Source: CAWARU01 sp963784575 (lineage in GTDB: Bacteria > Pseudomonadota > Gammaproteobacteria > UBA6186 > Azoamicaceae). From it: a stretch of 64,000 nt of DNA. Where the stretch lies: the NCBI GenBank assembly GCA_963784575.1, contig CAWARU010000001.1:1736001-1800000 (forward strand). The letters are read 5' to 3'. The position numbers were made by a program, and so were the translations under genes. Under the pieces are notes generated by a model. The model had not been told where the DNA came from and made no database searches. It saw only the letters and a list, made by a program, of their open reading frames with translations. Shown piece after piece: positions 1 through 9,415 of this stretch (position 1 is the stretch's first letter; each line of letters starts with the position of its first letter).

Positions 1-2245
1 TGTGACCTCCTATGGACAAGGGTTGAGTTCCTGAATCGACGCTCAATGGGCCAGCTGCCGTTAAATCGTTCAGTGTCAAACCATTCCCTGAGATGGTGAT
101 ACTCCCTCCGTTGAGAGCAGTATTCACATTAACAGAACCCGTATTGCCAGTGATATTTATCGCATCACCTGTACTGAAAGAACATCCCGAGAGCGAAATA
201 CCTGTGCCAGCAATGGATATGCCGGTTATGCCCTGAAAATTGACGTTAAACAAAGACATTGCCTGAGTACCGGAATTGATGCTGAGCGCACCGGAAGTAC
301 CAAGTACTTCTAAGCTTATTCCAGAGGTCGCTGTTAACCCATTACCAGACAAGCTAAGATTTCCATTGTTGGTTAATACATTTGCATTGACACTTATTGC
401 CTGACCGGCAGTAGCGGACAAAGAAAAATTACCGCCGCTAACGTTAATAACGTTATTTATCGTTATGCCATGCCCCGCGGTCATAACGAAAGCCAAAGTA
501 CCAGAATTCAGAGTGATAGTATTGTTAAGAGTGATGCTGCCAGTGCTAGAACCTGCAGTGAAAGTAAGCGTTGGAGAACCTGATGCAACAGAGAAGCTTA
601 AAGGACTTGAGAGCGTAATATTGCCGGTAGTCCCTCCCGTTGTGATATTAACGCTAACCCCACTATTAATGAAATCTTGAATATCATTCGGAGCAGAGCC
701 GTTGGTGCTGGCATTCGATCCTACCCCAGTAGGCGTCCAAGTTTGAGTACCCGATATTAAAGTGTATCCCCCAAGATTATTTGCAGCGGCACTGATCCCA
801 ACATCGAAGGGATCTAATAACCAAGTACCTCCCGCAAAACCAGGCGCGGCTGTTAAATGTGCACGTTTCGAAAAAGCGGGTAGACCCAGCACCTGATTAC
901 CAAGATCGATCCCACCATTAGTTTCATGACCACCCATACCTGAAGTTTCTAAAAAACCGCCTGGACCGCCCTCTAATCCTCCCTTGGCAGTTGCTTCTCC
1001 ATAAAACCTGGCATAATTATCAGACCATATTATGATTTCTCCGCCGCTGCCAAGTTTCAATCCATCTGCCAATAATGTCACTTCTGCTTCAACAGCAGTA
1101 AATTCAGCATTTCGCAATGCAGTATCTTTACCTTGTTTACCGCCGCCAATGAAAATTTTGCCGCCAGCTGCATCTTTCGCAGTTGCACCATTTCCAGAAA
1201 CATCGATGTTGGCACCGCGAGCAAGCGCAACTTTCTCCCCCAAAACTTTTACTGTGCCGCCTTTGGCTTCAATTGTAGTATTGCCTTTGGCACCCACAGC
1301 ATCCGTTTTAATTCCAGAAATTGTTCCTCCTTTAGCTGTCATTTTCCCGCTGACCAACACTTTGCCTTCACCGCTGCCAAGCAAGATAATTTCACCCATC
1401 TTCGAAGTGTTATTCAGAACAGCGGTGTCAGCTTCGATAATGCCATCCATATTAATGACATGTTCCACCACGCGCTTAGCATCACTCGCGCTCAAAACCA
1501 CTTTGCCGCCCGGTGCGATGATTTTTCCAGAATTTTGCACGGCATCATTCAAAATTTCATTGCTCTGAGTCTTTGGTTTCTCCTCTATATTTTCTTTCGC
1601 AACTGCGAAATGAATCAAATTATCACCATATAAATCAACGGTATATTCGAGACCAGATCCTAAATTCACTTTTCCTAAATTGGCAACAATCAAGCCGCGA
1701 TTGGAAACCCCGGGCGCAACCAATGCCACCATTCCAGTATCTTTGACTTTAATTTCAGCGCCTTGCTGCACTACAACAGAGGAATTTAAACCAGATTCTT
1801 GAAGAAAATGATAATGACCACGCATAAAATCTTGATCGGAAATATTTGCAGTGGTCGCGAGTAATCCACCAACATCCACTCGGGCATTGGTACCAAATTC
1901 TATGCCGCGTGAATTGACAATCCAGACATTGCCGTTGGCGCGCAAGCTGCCATCAATTTTTGAAGCATCGGGTCCAATGACACGATTGAGGGTAATAGAA
2001 GATGCGTTTGGCTGAATAAATTGAGTTATTTCTTGAGCGTTATTGCCAAAACTTTGCCAATTGATAATTGCTTTAGAAGAGTCCTGTTGAACAATCAGAT
2101 GATTGGGATTGTTTGGATTGGTACTAATGCTCGCATTGCCAGATCCTGGTACTACGGTACCACCCGTTGGATTTGCACTGGGATATTCTGATGTAGCAAC
2201 AAACAATGCGAAGGCAATAGTTCGCACTATCCATTTTGTCTGCAT
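1..2245 (-). CDS. Filamentous-haemagglutinin-type TPS exoprotein, C-terminus beyond window
   Basis: Large secreted beta-helix protein (TpsA type), expected to be exported by the divergent TpsB protein at 6169. The reading frame is open from ATG at 2245 to the left edge (about 748 residues), so the gene is partial. The N-terminus has a signal-peptide-like segment (about residues 1-25), then the TPS secretion domain with the HLIVQQDSSKAIINWQSF and WIVNSRGIEFG motifs typical of the haemagglutinin activity domain. Repetitive Gly/Ser/Thr/Asn beta-helix sequence follows (many GNxxLSG, TxxGNITLS units). It is a close tandem paralogue of the gene at 2321-5953: over the first 400 residues most positions match and the DNA is clearly alignable. 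The two genes are separated by only 75 bases and are probably co-transcribed. No toxin module can be judged because the C-terminus is missing. Confidence 0.9.
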   Translation of the reverse strand, partial: MQTKWIVRTIAFALFVATSEYPSANPTGGTVVPGSGNASISTNPNNPNHLIVQQDSSKAIINWQSFGNNAQEITQFIQPNASSITLNRVIGPDASKIDGSLRANGNVWIVNSRGIEFGTNARVDVGGLLATTANISDQDFMRGHYHFLQESGLNSSVVVQQGAEIKVKDTGMVALVAPGVSNRGLIVANLGKVNLGSGLEYTVDLYGDNLIHFAVAKENIEEKPKTQSNEILNDAVQNSGKIIAPGGKVVLSASDAKRVVEHVINMDGIIEADTAVLNNTSKMGEIILLGSGEGKVLVSGKMTAKGGTISGIKTDAVGAKGNTTIEAKGGTVKVLGEKVALARGANIDVSGNGATAKDAAGGKIFIGGGKQGKDTALRNAEFTAVEAEVTLLADGLKLGSGGEIIIWSDNYARFYGEATAKGGLEGGPGGFLETSGMGGHETNGGIDLGNQVLGLPAFSKRAHLTAAPGFAGGTWLLDPFDVGISAAANNLGGYTLISGTQTWTPTGVGSNASTNGSAPNDIQDFINSGVSVNITTGGTTGNITLSSPLSFSVASGSPTLTFTAGSSTGSITLNNTITLNSGTLAFVMTAGHGITINNVINVSGGNFSLSATAGQAISVNANVLTNNGNLSLSGNGLTATSGISLEVLGTSGALSINSGTQAMSLFNVNFQGITGISIAGTGISLSGCSFSTGDAINITGNTGSVNVNTALNGGSITISGNGLTLNDLTAAGPLSVDSGTQPLSIGGH

Positions 2246-2320
2246 TAATTACGACCTTTAGATCTAAATTCCTTTTCAAAGTTAGTATAGTAAATCAGTA
2301 CCAAATCTAAATGATCAGGC

Positions 2321-5300
2321 CTATTGTTTGGATTGAACTACGCTGTCTAATATGGCCGTTTCAGTAGGCTTTAAGGGTGCGGTGCCGGGTTTGATCGGCG
2401 GGAAGAATATTTCAGTGATGCCATTAAGCGTTTTACCTTGCGTTATTGCAAAATAATCGAGTGTCGTAGTTGCTACCTGAGATCCAGAATACCCTTCAAC
2501 TTCTGAATAAGTTTTAAGACTTGGCGCAGCATGGCCCGCAGCGGGGAGTGAAGCCCAAGTTTCTGGGGTGGTCGCTGCAGGCGCAACGGCTGGAAGGCCG
2601 AGATTTTTATAATCCGGGCTGCTGGGTTCAAACAACTGATTCGCTTCTGTTGTTGACATAGGGCTGCTAATAACTGGTGTGCGATTAATATTATCCGCAT
2701 AACCTATCGGTTGCGTAGCGCCAGCACCACCCACAAATGCAGTATTTTCTGCCTCTATACCTCCTGGCGGAATGGTTCCTGGAGGACGTAATGGACCAAA
2801 GGGACTCAAGCTTGGATTTGGAACCGTTTCTAGATTTCTCGGCACAATACCAGGCATCTCTCTTCCTGACATCGGCGTAAAACTCGCTGTTTGTGACGGT
2901 GTTAATGGTGCATTGGGAGCAGTTGGTGCCGCAGGTGCGGGCGTTCCTGGTGAAACACCTGGTGCAGAAGGCGCCCCTGCAGCGCCAGTAGTTGCCTGCT
3001 GCCCTGCAGCAGCTGTGGGCGTTCCTCCCGTAGTTGTCGTGCTGCTTGTGGTAGTCGTCGTTGATGAAGCCGTCGTTGCAGTTGTGGTGGTCGACGTTGC
3101 TGTTGTTCCAGATGTGGTAGTCGTCGAGGTTGTCGTCGTCGTTGTGGTTGATGTTGTGGTGCTCGTCGTTGTCGTGCTGGTCGTCGTAGTACTTGTTGTT
3201 GTCGTCGTTGTGGTCGACGTGGTTGTCGTTTCAGTAGTGGTCCCACCGCCACCCGTGGTAGTTGTAGTAGTTTCAGTGGCAGCAGCGCTCGTTTCAGTAG
3301 TGACTGTGCCACCTGCCTCGGTTGTAGTCGATGAGAGAAAACCTAAGGTATTGGCTTGATTAAAGCCGCCGCCACCCCCTAAGCCCGCAGTCACCGATGC
3401 CATTGCTGAAATGATTCCCTGCTGTGCTTGAATAACCGCTGTCCCTGTGAGTGGGGATGACGGGGTGGGTGTAGGCCTTGGGGTAGGGGTTGTGACAATA
3501 ATATTTTGCCCACCAAAGAGATAAGTACCGTTTGGATTAGTGGGAGTTAATAATATGGGTGAGGTAGCGCTCTGCTGCGTCGTAAATCCACCAATCGTTC
3601 CCAAAAGATTACAACCGCCAGTTGTTAATGCGAGCTGCGGTCCTGAAATATTCATGGTAGCAATCAAGCTGTTCGAAATAATGGTACTTGATTGACCAGC
3701 ACTGATTGAAAGCGTACCTCCAAAACTCGGTAAATTAGCATTGATATTGACTGCTCCGGCACCTGCCTGAATCTTTGCAAACTGCAAACTATTGTCACTG
3801 AAACTTGTTCCTGACATGGAAATCCCATTACCTATCAATTGCATCGCATTGGTAGGACTTACAGTTATGGCTCCCAAGCTTAAATTCTGAGTGAAATTCA
3901 TCTGGATATTGCCGCCACTCAGCGTAATTCCACTTGCCTGTGAAAAGCTAGCTCCAGCCAAACTGACAAAACCATTTGAAGCCTGAATTGCAAGCAGGTC
4001 ATTGTTAACTGTCAGTTGCCCTGATTGCGCATCAAGTACTAAAAGTGCACCTTGCGTAGCTGACCCTGGACTCCAATTAATACCATTAGCAGAAACCTGA
4101 AGAACTCCGCCGCCAAAACCAAGACCTGGTGAAATACTGGCTGTAACGGTTGTTGCTCCGCCTGAGCTAAAAGTAAGCATGGTTCCACCCGGAACACTGA
4201 TGGGCGCACCAACACTGATAGTGCCGCTGGTGCTTCCTGCATTAACACTCAAAGATAACTGTCCAGCAGATGTGATGGAGCCTGCTCCACTGAAACTGAT
4301 ATTTCCCCCTACACTACCTGCATTGAATGTCAAGGTTGGAACGGCTGCGATCGCGATGTGAGAGATTGGAGCAATGACACTGATGTTGCCGTTTAAGGTA
4401 TCAAAAGTGTTGATGGTGACATTTTGTCCCAAATCCAAAAAGCCATTGATATTAGTATTCAGAATTGTTGAATTTGCTATAGTGGGCGTCCAAGTTTCCG
4501 TATTGGTACCGGCATTGAAAACAAAGGTACCGCCTGCCTGAGCTCCAGTCACAGTTACAGTCTCCGGATCGAGTAGCCAAGTCCCACCTCTACCAAGTTT
4601 TATCCTTTCATATAAAGGTTTGAGATCCGTCACAAAATCACCTAAATCAATGCCGCCATTACTGGCACGACCTCCTGCTCCCGAGGTTTCTACTAAACCT
4701 CCTATACCGCCATCGATCCCTCCCATTGCCGAGGCTTCTCCATAAAACCTGGCATAATTATTGGACCAAATGACGATTTCCCCCCCCTTGCCCAATTGCA
4801 ATCCATCTCCAATTAATTTTGCCCCAGCTTCCACAGCGGTATAATCAGAATGCCGCAAAGACAGATCTTGGCCTTGAAAACTGCCACCGATAAAGATCTT
4901 GCCGCCGCCTGCGTCGTTCGCAGTTGCAGCATTTCCAGAAACATCGATGATTGCACCTCGGGTAAGCGCTACTTTTTCACCCAATACTTTTACAGTACCG
5001 CCTTTGCTAGCAGTAACAGTACCATTGGCATCGATTGCTTGTCCCTTACTGGTCATCTTCCCGCTGACCAATACTTTACCTTCACCACTGCTAAGCAAAA
5101 TAATTTCACCCATTTTTGAATTATTTTTTACAATGGCGGTGTTAGCTTCGATGATGCCATCCATATTGATGACATGCTCAACCACCCGTTTCGCTTGGCT
5201 TGCGCTCAAAACCACCTTGCCGCCATGGGCTATGATGTGACCAGAATTGCGCACTGCATCATTTAAAATTTCGTTCTCTATTGTTCTTGGTTTTTCATTC

Positions 5301-5953
5301 ATTGGCTCTTTCGCAACTGCGAAATGAATCAGATTATCACCATATAAATCAACGGTGTATTCAAGGCCAGATCCCAAATTCACTTTTCCTAAATTGGCCA
5401 CAATCAATCCTCGATTGGAAACACCGGGCGCAACCAATGCCACCATTCCAGTATCTTTTACTTTTATTTCTGCCCCTTGCTGCACCACAACAGAGGAATT
5501 CAAATTGGATTCTTGGAGAAAATGATAGTGACCACGCATAAAATCTTGATCGCTGATATTCGCAGTGGTCGCGAGTAACCCGCCAACATCCACTCGGGCA
5601 TTGGCACCAAATTCAATACCGCGTGAATTAACAATCCAGACATTGCCGTTGGCGCGCAAGCTGCCATCAATTTTTGAAGCATCGGGTCCTATGACTCGAT
5701 TTAACGTGATTGAAGATGCATTAGGCTGGATAAATTGAGTGATTTCTTGAGAAGTATTGCTGAAGCTCTGCCAATTGATAATCGCTTTAGAAGAATCTTG
5801 TTGAACGATAAGATGATTGGGATCACTAGGATTATGGCTTATCACAGCGGAACCAGAATTAGGAACAACAAAGCCTCCCACAGGATTCGAAAATACGTAT
5901 CCTGGAATGGCAAAAATGAGCGCGCCGGCTAAAGCCTGCACAATCCTTTTCAT
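2321..5953 (-). CDS. Filamentous-haemagglutinin-type TPS exoprotein with Thr-rich linker
   Basis: A 1210-residue secreted adhesin-like TpsA protein. Signal peptide at residues 1-22 (MKRIVQ..., cleavage near FSN), then the TPS/haemagglutinin activity domain (residues 25-300) with WIVNSRGIEFG and a long beta-helix of Gly/Ser-rich repeats to about residue 860. Residues 875-972 are an extreme Thr/Ser low-complexity segment. A Pro/Ala-rich tail and a short ordered C-terminus (ITEIFFPP... to the end) follow. No CdiA-type pretoxin motif or obvious C-terminal toxin is seen, and no immunity-like gene follows, so adhesion or biofilm is a better guess than contact-dependent inhibition. It is divergent from its likely transporter at 6169 and upstream of its paralogue at 2245. 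Confidence 0.9.
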   Translation of the reverse strand: MKRIVQALAGALIFAIPGYVFSNPVGGFVVPNSGSAVISHNPSDPNHLIVQQDSSKAIINWQSFSNTSQEITQFIQPNASSITLNRVIGPDASKIDGSLRANGNVWIVNSRGIEFGANARVDVGGLLATTANISDQDFMRGHYHFLQESNLNSSVVVQQGAEIKVKDTGMVALVAPGVSNRGLIVANLGKVNLGSGLEYTVDLYGDNLIHFAVAKEPMNEKPRTIENEILNDAVRNSGHIIAHGGKVVLSASQAKRVVEHVINMDGIIEANTAIVKNNSKMGEIILLSSGEGKVLVSGKMTSKGQAIDANGTVTASKGGTVKVLGEKVALTRGAIIDVSGNAATANDAGGGKIFIGGSFQGQDLSLRHSDYTAVEAGAKLIGDGLQLGKGGEIVIWSNNYARFYGEASAMGGIDGGIGGLVETSGAGGRASNGGIDLGDFVTDLKPLYERIKLGRGGTWLLDPETVTVTGAQAGGTFVFNAGTNTETWTPTIANSTILNTNINGFLDLGQNVTINTFDTLNGNISVIAPISHIAIAAVPTLTFNAGSVGGNISFSGAGSITSAGQLSLSVNAGSTSGTISVGAPISVPGGTMLTFSSGGATTVTASISPGLGFGGGVLQVSANGINWSPGSATQGALLVLDAQSGQLTVNNDLLAIQASNGFVSLAGASFSQASGITLSGGNIQMNFTQNLSLGAITVSPTNAMQLIGNGISMSGTSFSDNSLQFAKIQAGAGAVNINANLPSFGGTLSISAGQSSTIISNSLIATMNISGPQLALTTGGCNLLGTIGGFTTQQSATSPILLTPTNPNGTYLFGGQNIIVTTPTPRPTPTPSSPLTGTAVIQAQQGIISAMASVTAGLGGGGGFNQANTLGFLSSTTTEAGGTVTTETSAAATETTTTTTGGGGTTTETTTTSTTTTTTTSTTTTSTTTTSTTTSTTTTTTTSTTTTSGTTATSTTTTATTASSTTTTTSSTTTTGGTPTAAAGQQATTGAAGAPSAPGVSPGTPAPAAPTAPNAPLTPSQTASFTPMSGREMPGIVPRNLETVPNPSLSPFGPLRPPGTIPPGGIEAENTAFVGGAGATQPIGYADNINRTPVISSPMSTTEANQLFEPSSPDYKNLGLPAVAPAATTPETWASLPAAGHAAPSLKTYSEVEGYSGSQVATTTLDYFAITQGKTLNGITEIFFPPIKPGTAPLKPTETAILDSVVQSKQ
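3030..3300 (-). repeat. Thr/Ser low-complexity coding repeat
   Basis: On the minus strand this stretch is almost pure ACN/TCN codons giving runs of Thr broken by Ser, inside the FHA gene. It is likely a flexible, possibly glycosylated, stalk-like linker and is a candidate for length variation by slippage. The Val-rich open frame on the opposite strand is its antisense shadow. Confidence 0.8.
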
Positions 5954-6035
5954 GTGTTGTTACCTTTCCTTGCATAATCATTATAGGTGCCACGCAACTA
6001 ACAAACAAAAATTAGAGGGCTTTAATTCACCGAAA

Positions 6036-6068
6036 TTTGACTTTTTTTGTCAAAATATTGTCTATACT
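6036..6068 (+). promoter_or_regulatory. Inverted repeat and promoter-like sequence between divergent TPS genes
   Basis: The 215-base divergent gap between the exoprotein and transporter genes contains a perfect inverted repeat, TTTGAC-7-GTCAAA (6036-6054). It also has a -10-like TATACT (6063-6068) facing the transporter. TTGACT at 6037 would be a -35 but the 20-base spacing is long. Further right, two imperfect copies of a TCAGACTNTAGA motif occur (6121-6148). This is a plausible shared control region, supported only by sequence pattern. Confidence 0.3.
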
Positions 6069-6168
6069 GAAAATGTCTCATGGTTACTTGTCTTAAATTT
6101 CAGTCTCTAGAAACTAAATCTTCAGACTTTAGACATCAGACTCTAGATAGCATACAAGGAATGTTGCT

Positions 6169-7992
6169 TTGAATTTAAAGAAGGGCTTTATTGAATCTGT
6201 ATCCCGCAAAACTGGTCAACCTCGATCTGTTCAGAGTTATCCGATTAATGGCCATGCAAATCGAAAATTGGCAGCTCGAAAATGCACTCTCTGGTGCTGC
6301 AGAACTCTTCTTATCTTAACACCTCTGACGCTCTGTACCACTGCTATTCAGGCGGAAGGTGCGAATCCTGCTGCAGCACAAGCTGCGCAATCCTTGCGTT
6401 CGACTGCTGAGCCTGGCCGTATCGGTGAAGAATTATCTACCCCTCCAGCACAATCGGAACCAAATACCATCAATGAGGGAGAGCTGCGATTGCCCTCAGG
6501 GCAAAAACTGGCTCCCGAAATCGCTGCGATTAAATTCCAATTAAACGAGATCAAAATATTAAACCCTGTCGTTTTCAGCTGTGAAGAACTGCTCTGTCCC
6601 TATTATGATTATTTTGGAAAAACCATTACCTTAGGAGAACTACAAACCATTGCTGAAAAAATGACCACTTTTTACCAAAAAGAAGGCTATGTATTAACTA
6701 AGGTCATTATTCCGCAACAACATATAAAAGAAGGAATTGCTACTTTACAAGTAATCGCAGGCCACATAGATGCAATAAGAATTACCGGTAAATCTTGTCC
6801 AGACATGGATGAAGTCCTGGAAGCTTACGGTGAATGTATTCGAGCTTGCAAGCCATTAAATATTAAAATTTTGGAACGATACACTTTACTTGCCAATGAT
6901 TTGCCAGGCTGGAAAGTGAGCTCGGTATTAAAACCCTCTAAAACAACAGTAGGAGCCGCAGACCTCGTATTTAATGTAGATCAAAAGCTCGAATCTGGCT
7001 TTATGGCTGTGGATAATTTTGGAACCCGATATTACGGTCCACAGGAATTTACTTTTGCCTTGGAAGAAGATTCCTTTTTTAGATTGGGTGATTCAACCAT
7101 GGGTCAAGTGGTCACCACTGGAAATGAAGATTTGGATTATGCCCAAATTAGACATGTTGAACCCATTGGATATGAAGGTCTTCGATTCGGTTCTTTTGCA
7201 CGGTTTGTCCGTTCGGAACCTAAATCGATTTTAAGATTAGTCGATGCCAAGGGCAAGAGTAAAACAGGAGGCATTGATTTAGGTTATCCCATCATCAGAA
7301 CTCGAAAATTCAGTCTCTTTACCTTGGGCGGCTTCGTCGTATTAGACAGTAAAACAGATATTCTCGGCATGCCATTCTATGATGACCGCATTAGACCCGT
7401 ATTCCTAACCTTTAATGGTAATTATCAAGACGAGCTTAAAGGAGCTAATACAGGAGAACTCACCTTTACACAGGGCCTTAAGATACTAAAAGCCTCTGGC
7501 GATACCAATATTTCTCGACCCAATGGAAAATCCAAATTCTTAAAATTGAATGCCAGTGTCTCTCGTTTGCAATCGCTTCCCTATAATTTCTTTCTTTGGG
7601 GAATTATTCTCGGTCAATATTCTTTTCAATCGCTGCTGTCTGTCTCTCAATTCGGATTTGGGGGTCCCAATATTGGTCGCGGTTACGACCCTTCAGAAAT
7701 TCTCGGAGATAGAGGCGTTGCTGCCAGTGTAGAATTGCGCTACGACATGCACAGTAAATCAAAAGTTGTACCTTATGGAGAATTTTATTGGTTCTATGAC
7801 TATGGAAAGGTTTGGCATACCGATCCAACCATTCCCCATGATACAGCGGCATCGACGGGGGTGGGGCTACGCATGAATATTGGTGAGAGAGGCAGAGCAA
7901 ATTTCTTTATAGCAAAGCCATTGACACGAATAGTGTTGGCAACGTTGAATAAGAATATACGCGGGTTCTTTACAATTACGGTTCTATACTAA
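6169..7992 (+). CDS. TpsB/ShlB-family outer-membrane transporter
   Basis: 607-residue two-partner secretion transporter that exports TPS exoproteins across the outer membrane. An unusually long N-terminal region precedes a hydrophobic signal core (about residues 42-62). A type 2 POTRA domain (about residues 128-205, from FQLNEIKIL to IRITG) and the ShlB/FhaC beta-barrel (about 210-607) follow. The barrel includes the conserved RGYDPSEILGDRG segment, the family's RGY loop-6 motif. The start is TTG at 6169, with AAGGA at 6156-6160; the ATG at 6161 is out of frame and stops at once. The gene is divergent from the two exoproteins, its likely substrates. Length is slightly above the usual 550-590 because of the N-terminal extension. 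Confidence 0.92.
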   Translation: MNLKKGFIESVSRKTGQPRSVQSYPINGHANRKLAARKCTLWCCRTLLILTPLTLCTTAIQAEGANPAAAQAAQSLRSTAEPGRIGEELSTPPAQSEPNTINEGELRLPSGQKLAPEIAAIKFQLNEIKILNPVVFSCEELLCPYYDYFGKTITLGELQTIAEKMTTFYQKEGYVLTKVIIPQQHIKEGIATLQVIAGHIDAIRITGKSCPDMDEVLEAYGECIRACKPLNIKILERYTLLANDLPGWKVSSVLKPSKTTVGAADLVFNVDQKLESGFMAVDNFGTRYYGPQEFTFALEEDSFFRLGDSTMGQVVTTGNEDLDYAQIRHVEPIGYEGLRFGSFARFVRSEPKSILRLVDAKGKSKTGGIDLGYPIIRTRKFSLFTLGGFVVLDSKTDILGMPFYDDRIRPVFLTFNGNYQDELKGANTGELTFTQGLKILKASGDTNISRPNGKSKFLKLNASVSRLQSLPYNFFLWGIILGQYSFQSLLSVSQFGFGGPNIGRGYDPSEILGDRGVAASVELRYDMHSKSKVVPYGEFYWFYDYGKVWHTDPTIPHDTAASTGVGLRMNIGERGRANFFIAKPLTRIVLATLNKNIRGFFTITVLY

Positions 7993-8067
7993 TACTGTAC
8001 TGTACTAATACTTTTCTGTACTAAAAAACGACCTTGCCTAAAATCTGAAAGTTTTTTCACAGTGATA

Positions 8068-9153
8068 TTACGCTCTGCTATGAGCTTGCTTCTCTAGTTC
8101 TATATCATCCCGCTTCGGCCAGGCATTGAGAAGCGCTTTCACCAAGGTTGCAAGAGGTATGGCAAAAAAGACGCCCCAGAAACCCCAGATACCTCCAAAA
8201 AATAATGTTGCTACTATGATGGCTACGGGGTGCAAGTTAACAGCTTCAGAGAAGAGTAAAGGAATCAAAAGATTGGCATCCAAGCCCTGCACAATTAAAT
8301 ACGCTAAAAGAAAATATCCAAATTGAGAATCAAATCCCCATTGTAGATATGCTACCAGTACTACAGGAATTGTGATTACGACTGCGCCCACATAAGGAAT
8401 GAGTACGGATAAACCTACCAGGAAAGCCAAGAGAACGGAATATTGGAGATTGAAAAACCAAAAGACAATATAAGTAGCGATGCCTACAATGATGATTTCG
8501 GCAACCTTACCGCGGATGTAATTACCAATCTGGATATTAACTTCTGCGGATACTTTCTGTAATACACCATGTTTGCGGGGCAGAAACCCAATCAACCATT
8601 GTACTAATTTATCTCTGTCTTTTAAGAAGAAGAAAACTAATAAGGGTACTAAGACCACATACACGACCCAAGTGATGATACTTGCTATGGAAGCAAGTGA
8701 TGCCGTTAAAATCACCTTACCATAGCTTTTGATATCAGTGATCGCTGAGCCGATCAAGGCCTGCGATTCTCCTGCAGGAAAGTAATCTGGAAAGCGCGTT
8801 GTCAACCAATTCAAAGCAATTTGTGTTTTGACAAGCGTATTTGGCAACTCTTCAAAAAGTGCAGTCATCTGTTTCCATATCAACGGTAGAAGTATAAAGT
8901 CTAGGGCTGCGAATAATCCGAGGAAACCTAAGAAAACGATGATGACGGCAGGCAGGCGTGGCATATTCCAGCGTTGCAATTTTGCAACAAACCATTCTAA
9001 GAGATAGGCTATCACTATCGCGACCAGAACAGGGGCGAGAATACTGCCCAGAAAATAAATCAATACAAAACCAATGAGCAGCACTGCCAAGAGCAGTACG
9101 GCTTCTGGATCTGAAAAATAACGATTAAACCAAGCTTTAATAATCTTAATCAA
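8068..9153 (-). CDS. AI-2E family (PerM-type) inner-membrane permease
   Basis: 361-residue polytopic membrane protein of the AI-2E transporter/PerM family. It has about seven or eight hydrophobic segments: a pair at residues 15-50, one near 60-80, another at 150-175, and a C-terminal cluster at 210-330 containing the family-typical SVLIPYVGAVV and GIWGFWGVFFAIPLATLVKALLNAW segments. Substrate is unknown for most members (autoinducer-2 export or ion/proton exchange has been reported for a few). The likely start is TTG at 9153, preceded by GAGG; no in-frame ATG lies at the domain boundary. Convergent with the transporter at 6169 and divergent from yciK at 9416. Confidence 0.88.
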   Translation of the reverse strand: MIKIIKAWFNRYFSDPEAVLLLAVLLIGFVLIYFLGSILAPVLVAIVIAYLLEWFVAKLQRWNMPRLPAVIIVFLGFLGLFAALDFILLPLIWKQMTALFEELPNTLVKTQIALNWLTTRFPDYFPAGESQALIGSAITDIKSYGKVILTASLASIASIITWVVYVVLVPLLVFFFLKDRDKLVQWLIGFLPRKHGVLQKVSAEVNIQIGNYIRGKVAEIIIVGIATYIVFWFFNLQYSVLLAFLVGLSVLIPYVGAVVITIPVVLVAYLQWGFDSQFGYFLLAYLIVQGLDANLLIPLLFSEAVNLHPVAIIVATLFFGGIWGFWGVFFAIPLATLVKALLNAWPKRDDIELEKQAHSRA

Positions 9154-9266
9154 ACTCTTGACCTCATGTGCTTTGCCACCTTCATTTTAGCAGGTTCTCT
9201 GTACAATCTGTACAATCTCTACACGGCCTTTACAATGACCCCATTTATGATTTTGCAATCCAACTA

Positions 9267-9402
9267 AAAGATGGTGGGGGTCAGAAGATGGTGGGGGTCA
9301 GGGCCAAGCAAGTGACAAGCAAGCTATTGGTTTGTCTCCTGCTTGTCACTTGCTTGGCCCTGACCCCATCTTCTGCTTGCTTGGCCCTGACCCCATCTTC
9401 TG
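9267..9402. repeat. REP-like palindromic repeat cluster (family B)
   Basis: Left arm copies of GATGGTGGGGGTCAG and GGGCCAAGCAAGTGACAAG are mirrored on the right by CTTGTCACTTGCTTGGCCC and CTGACCCCATCTTCTG, the latter unit present twice. The unit shares GGGGTC-RGG-n-AGYAARTGACAAG with the palindromes at 51416 and 52342. It lies between the permease and yciK, overlaps the apparent upstream extension of yciK, and probably shaped its 5' region. Confidence 0.75.
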
Positions 9403-9415
9403 GTATTCTTCCGAG

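Noticed and set aside
2772..3359. Val-rich open frame on the plus strand
   Set aside because: It is the exact antisense of the Thr/Ser repeat in the exoprotein gene and has no independent coding signal.
1..5953. Contact-dependent inhibition (CdiA) toxin in the haemagglutinin genes
   Set aside because: The complete exoprotein has no pretoxin motif or toxin-like end, and no small immunity gene follows; the second gene's end lies outside the window.
7993..8040. Terminator after the TPS transporter
   Set aside because: Only short direct repeats (TGTACTAATAC) are visible, without a clear hairpin plus T-tract.
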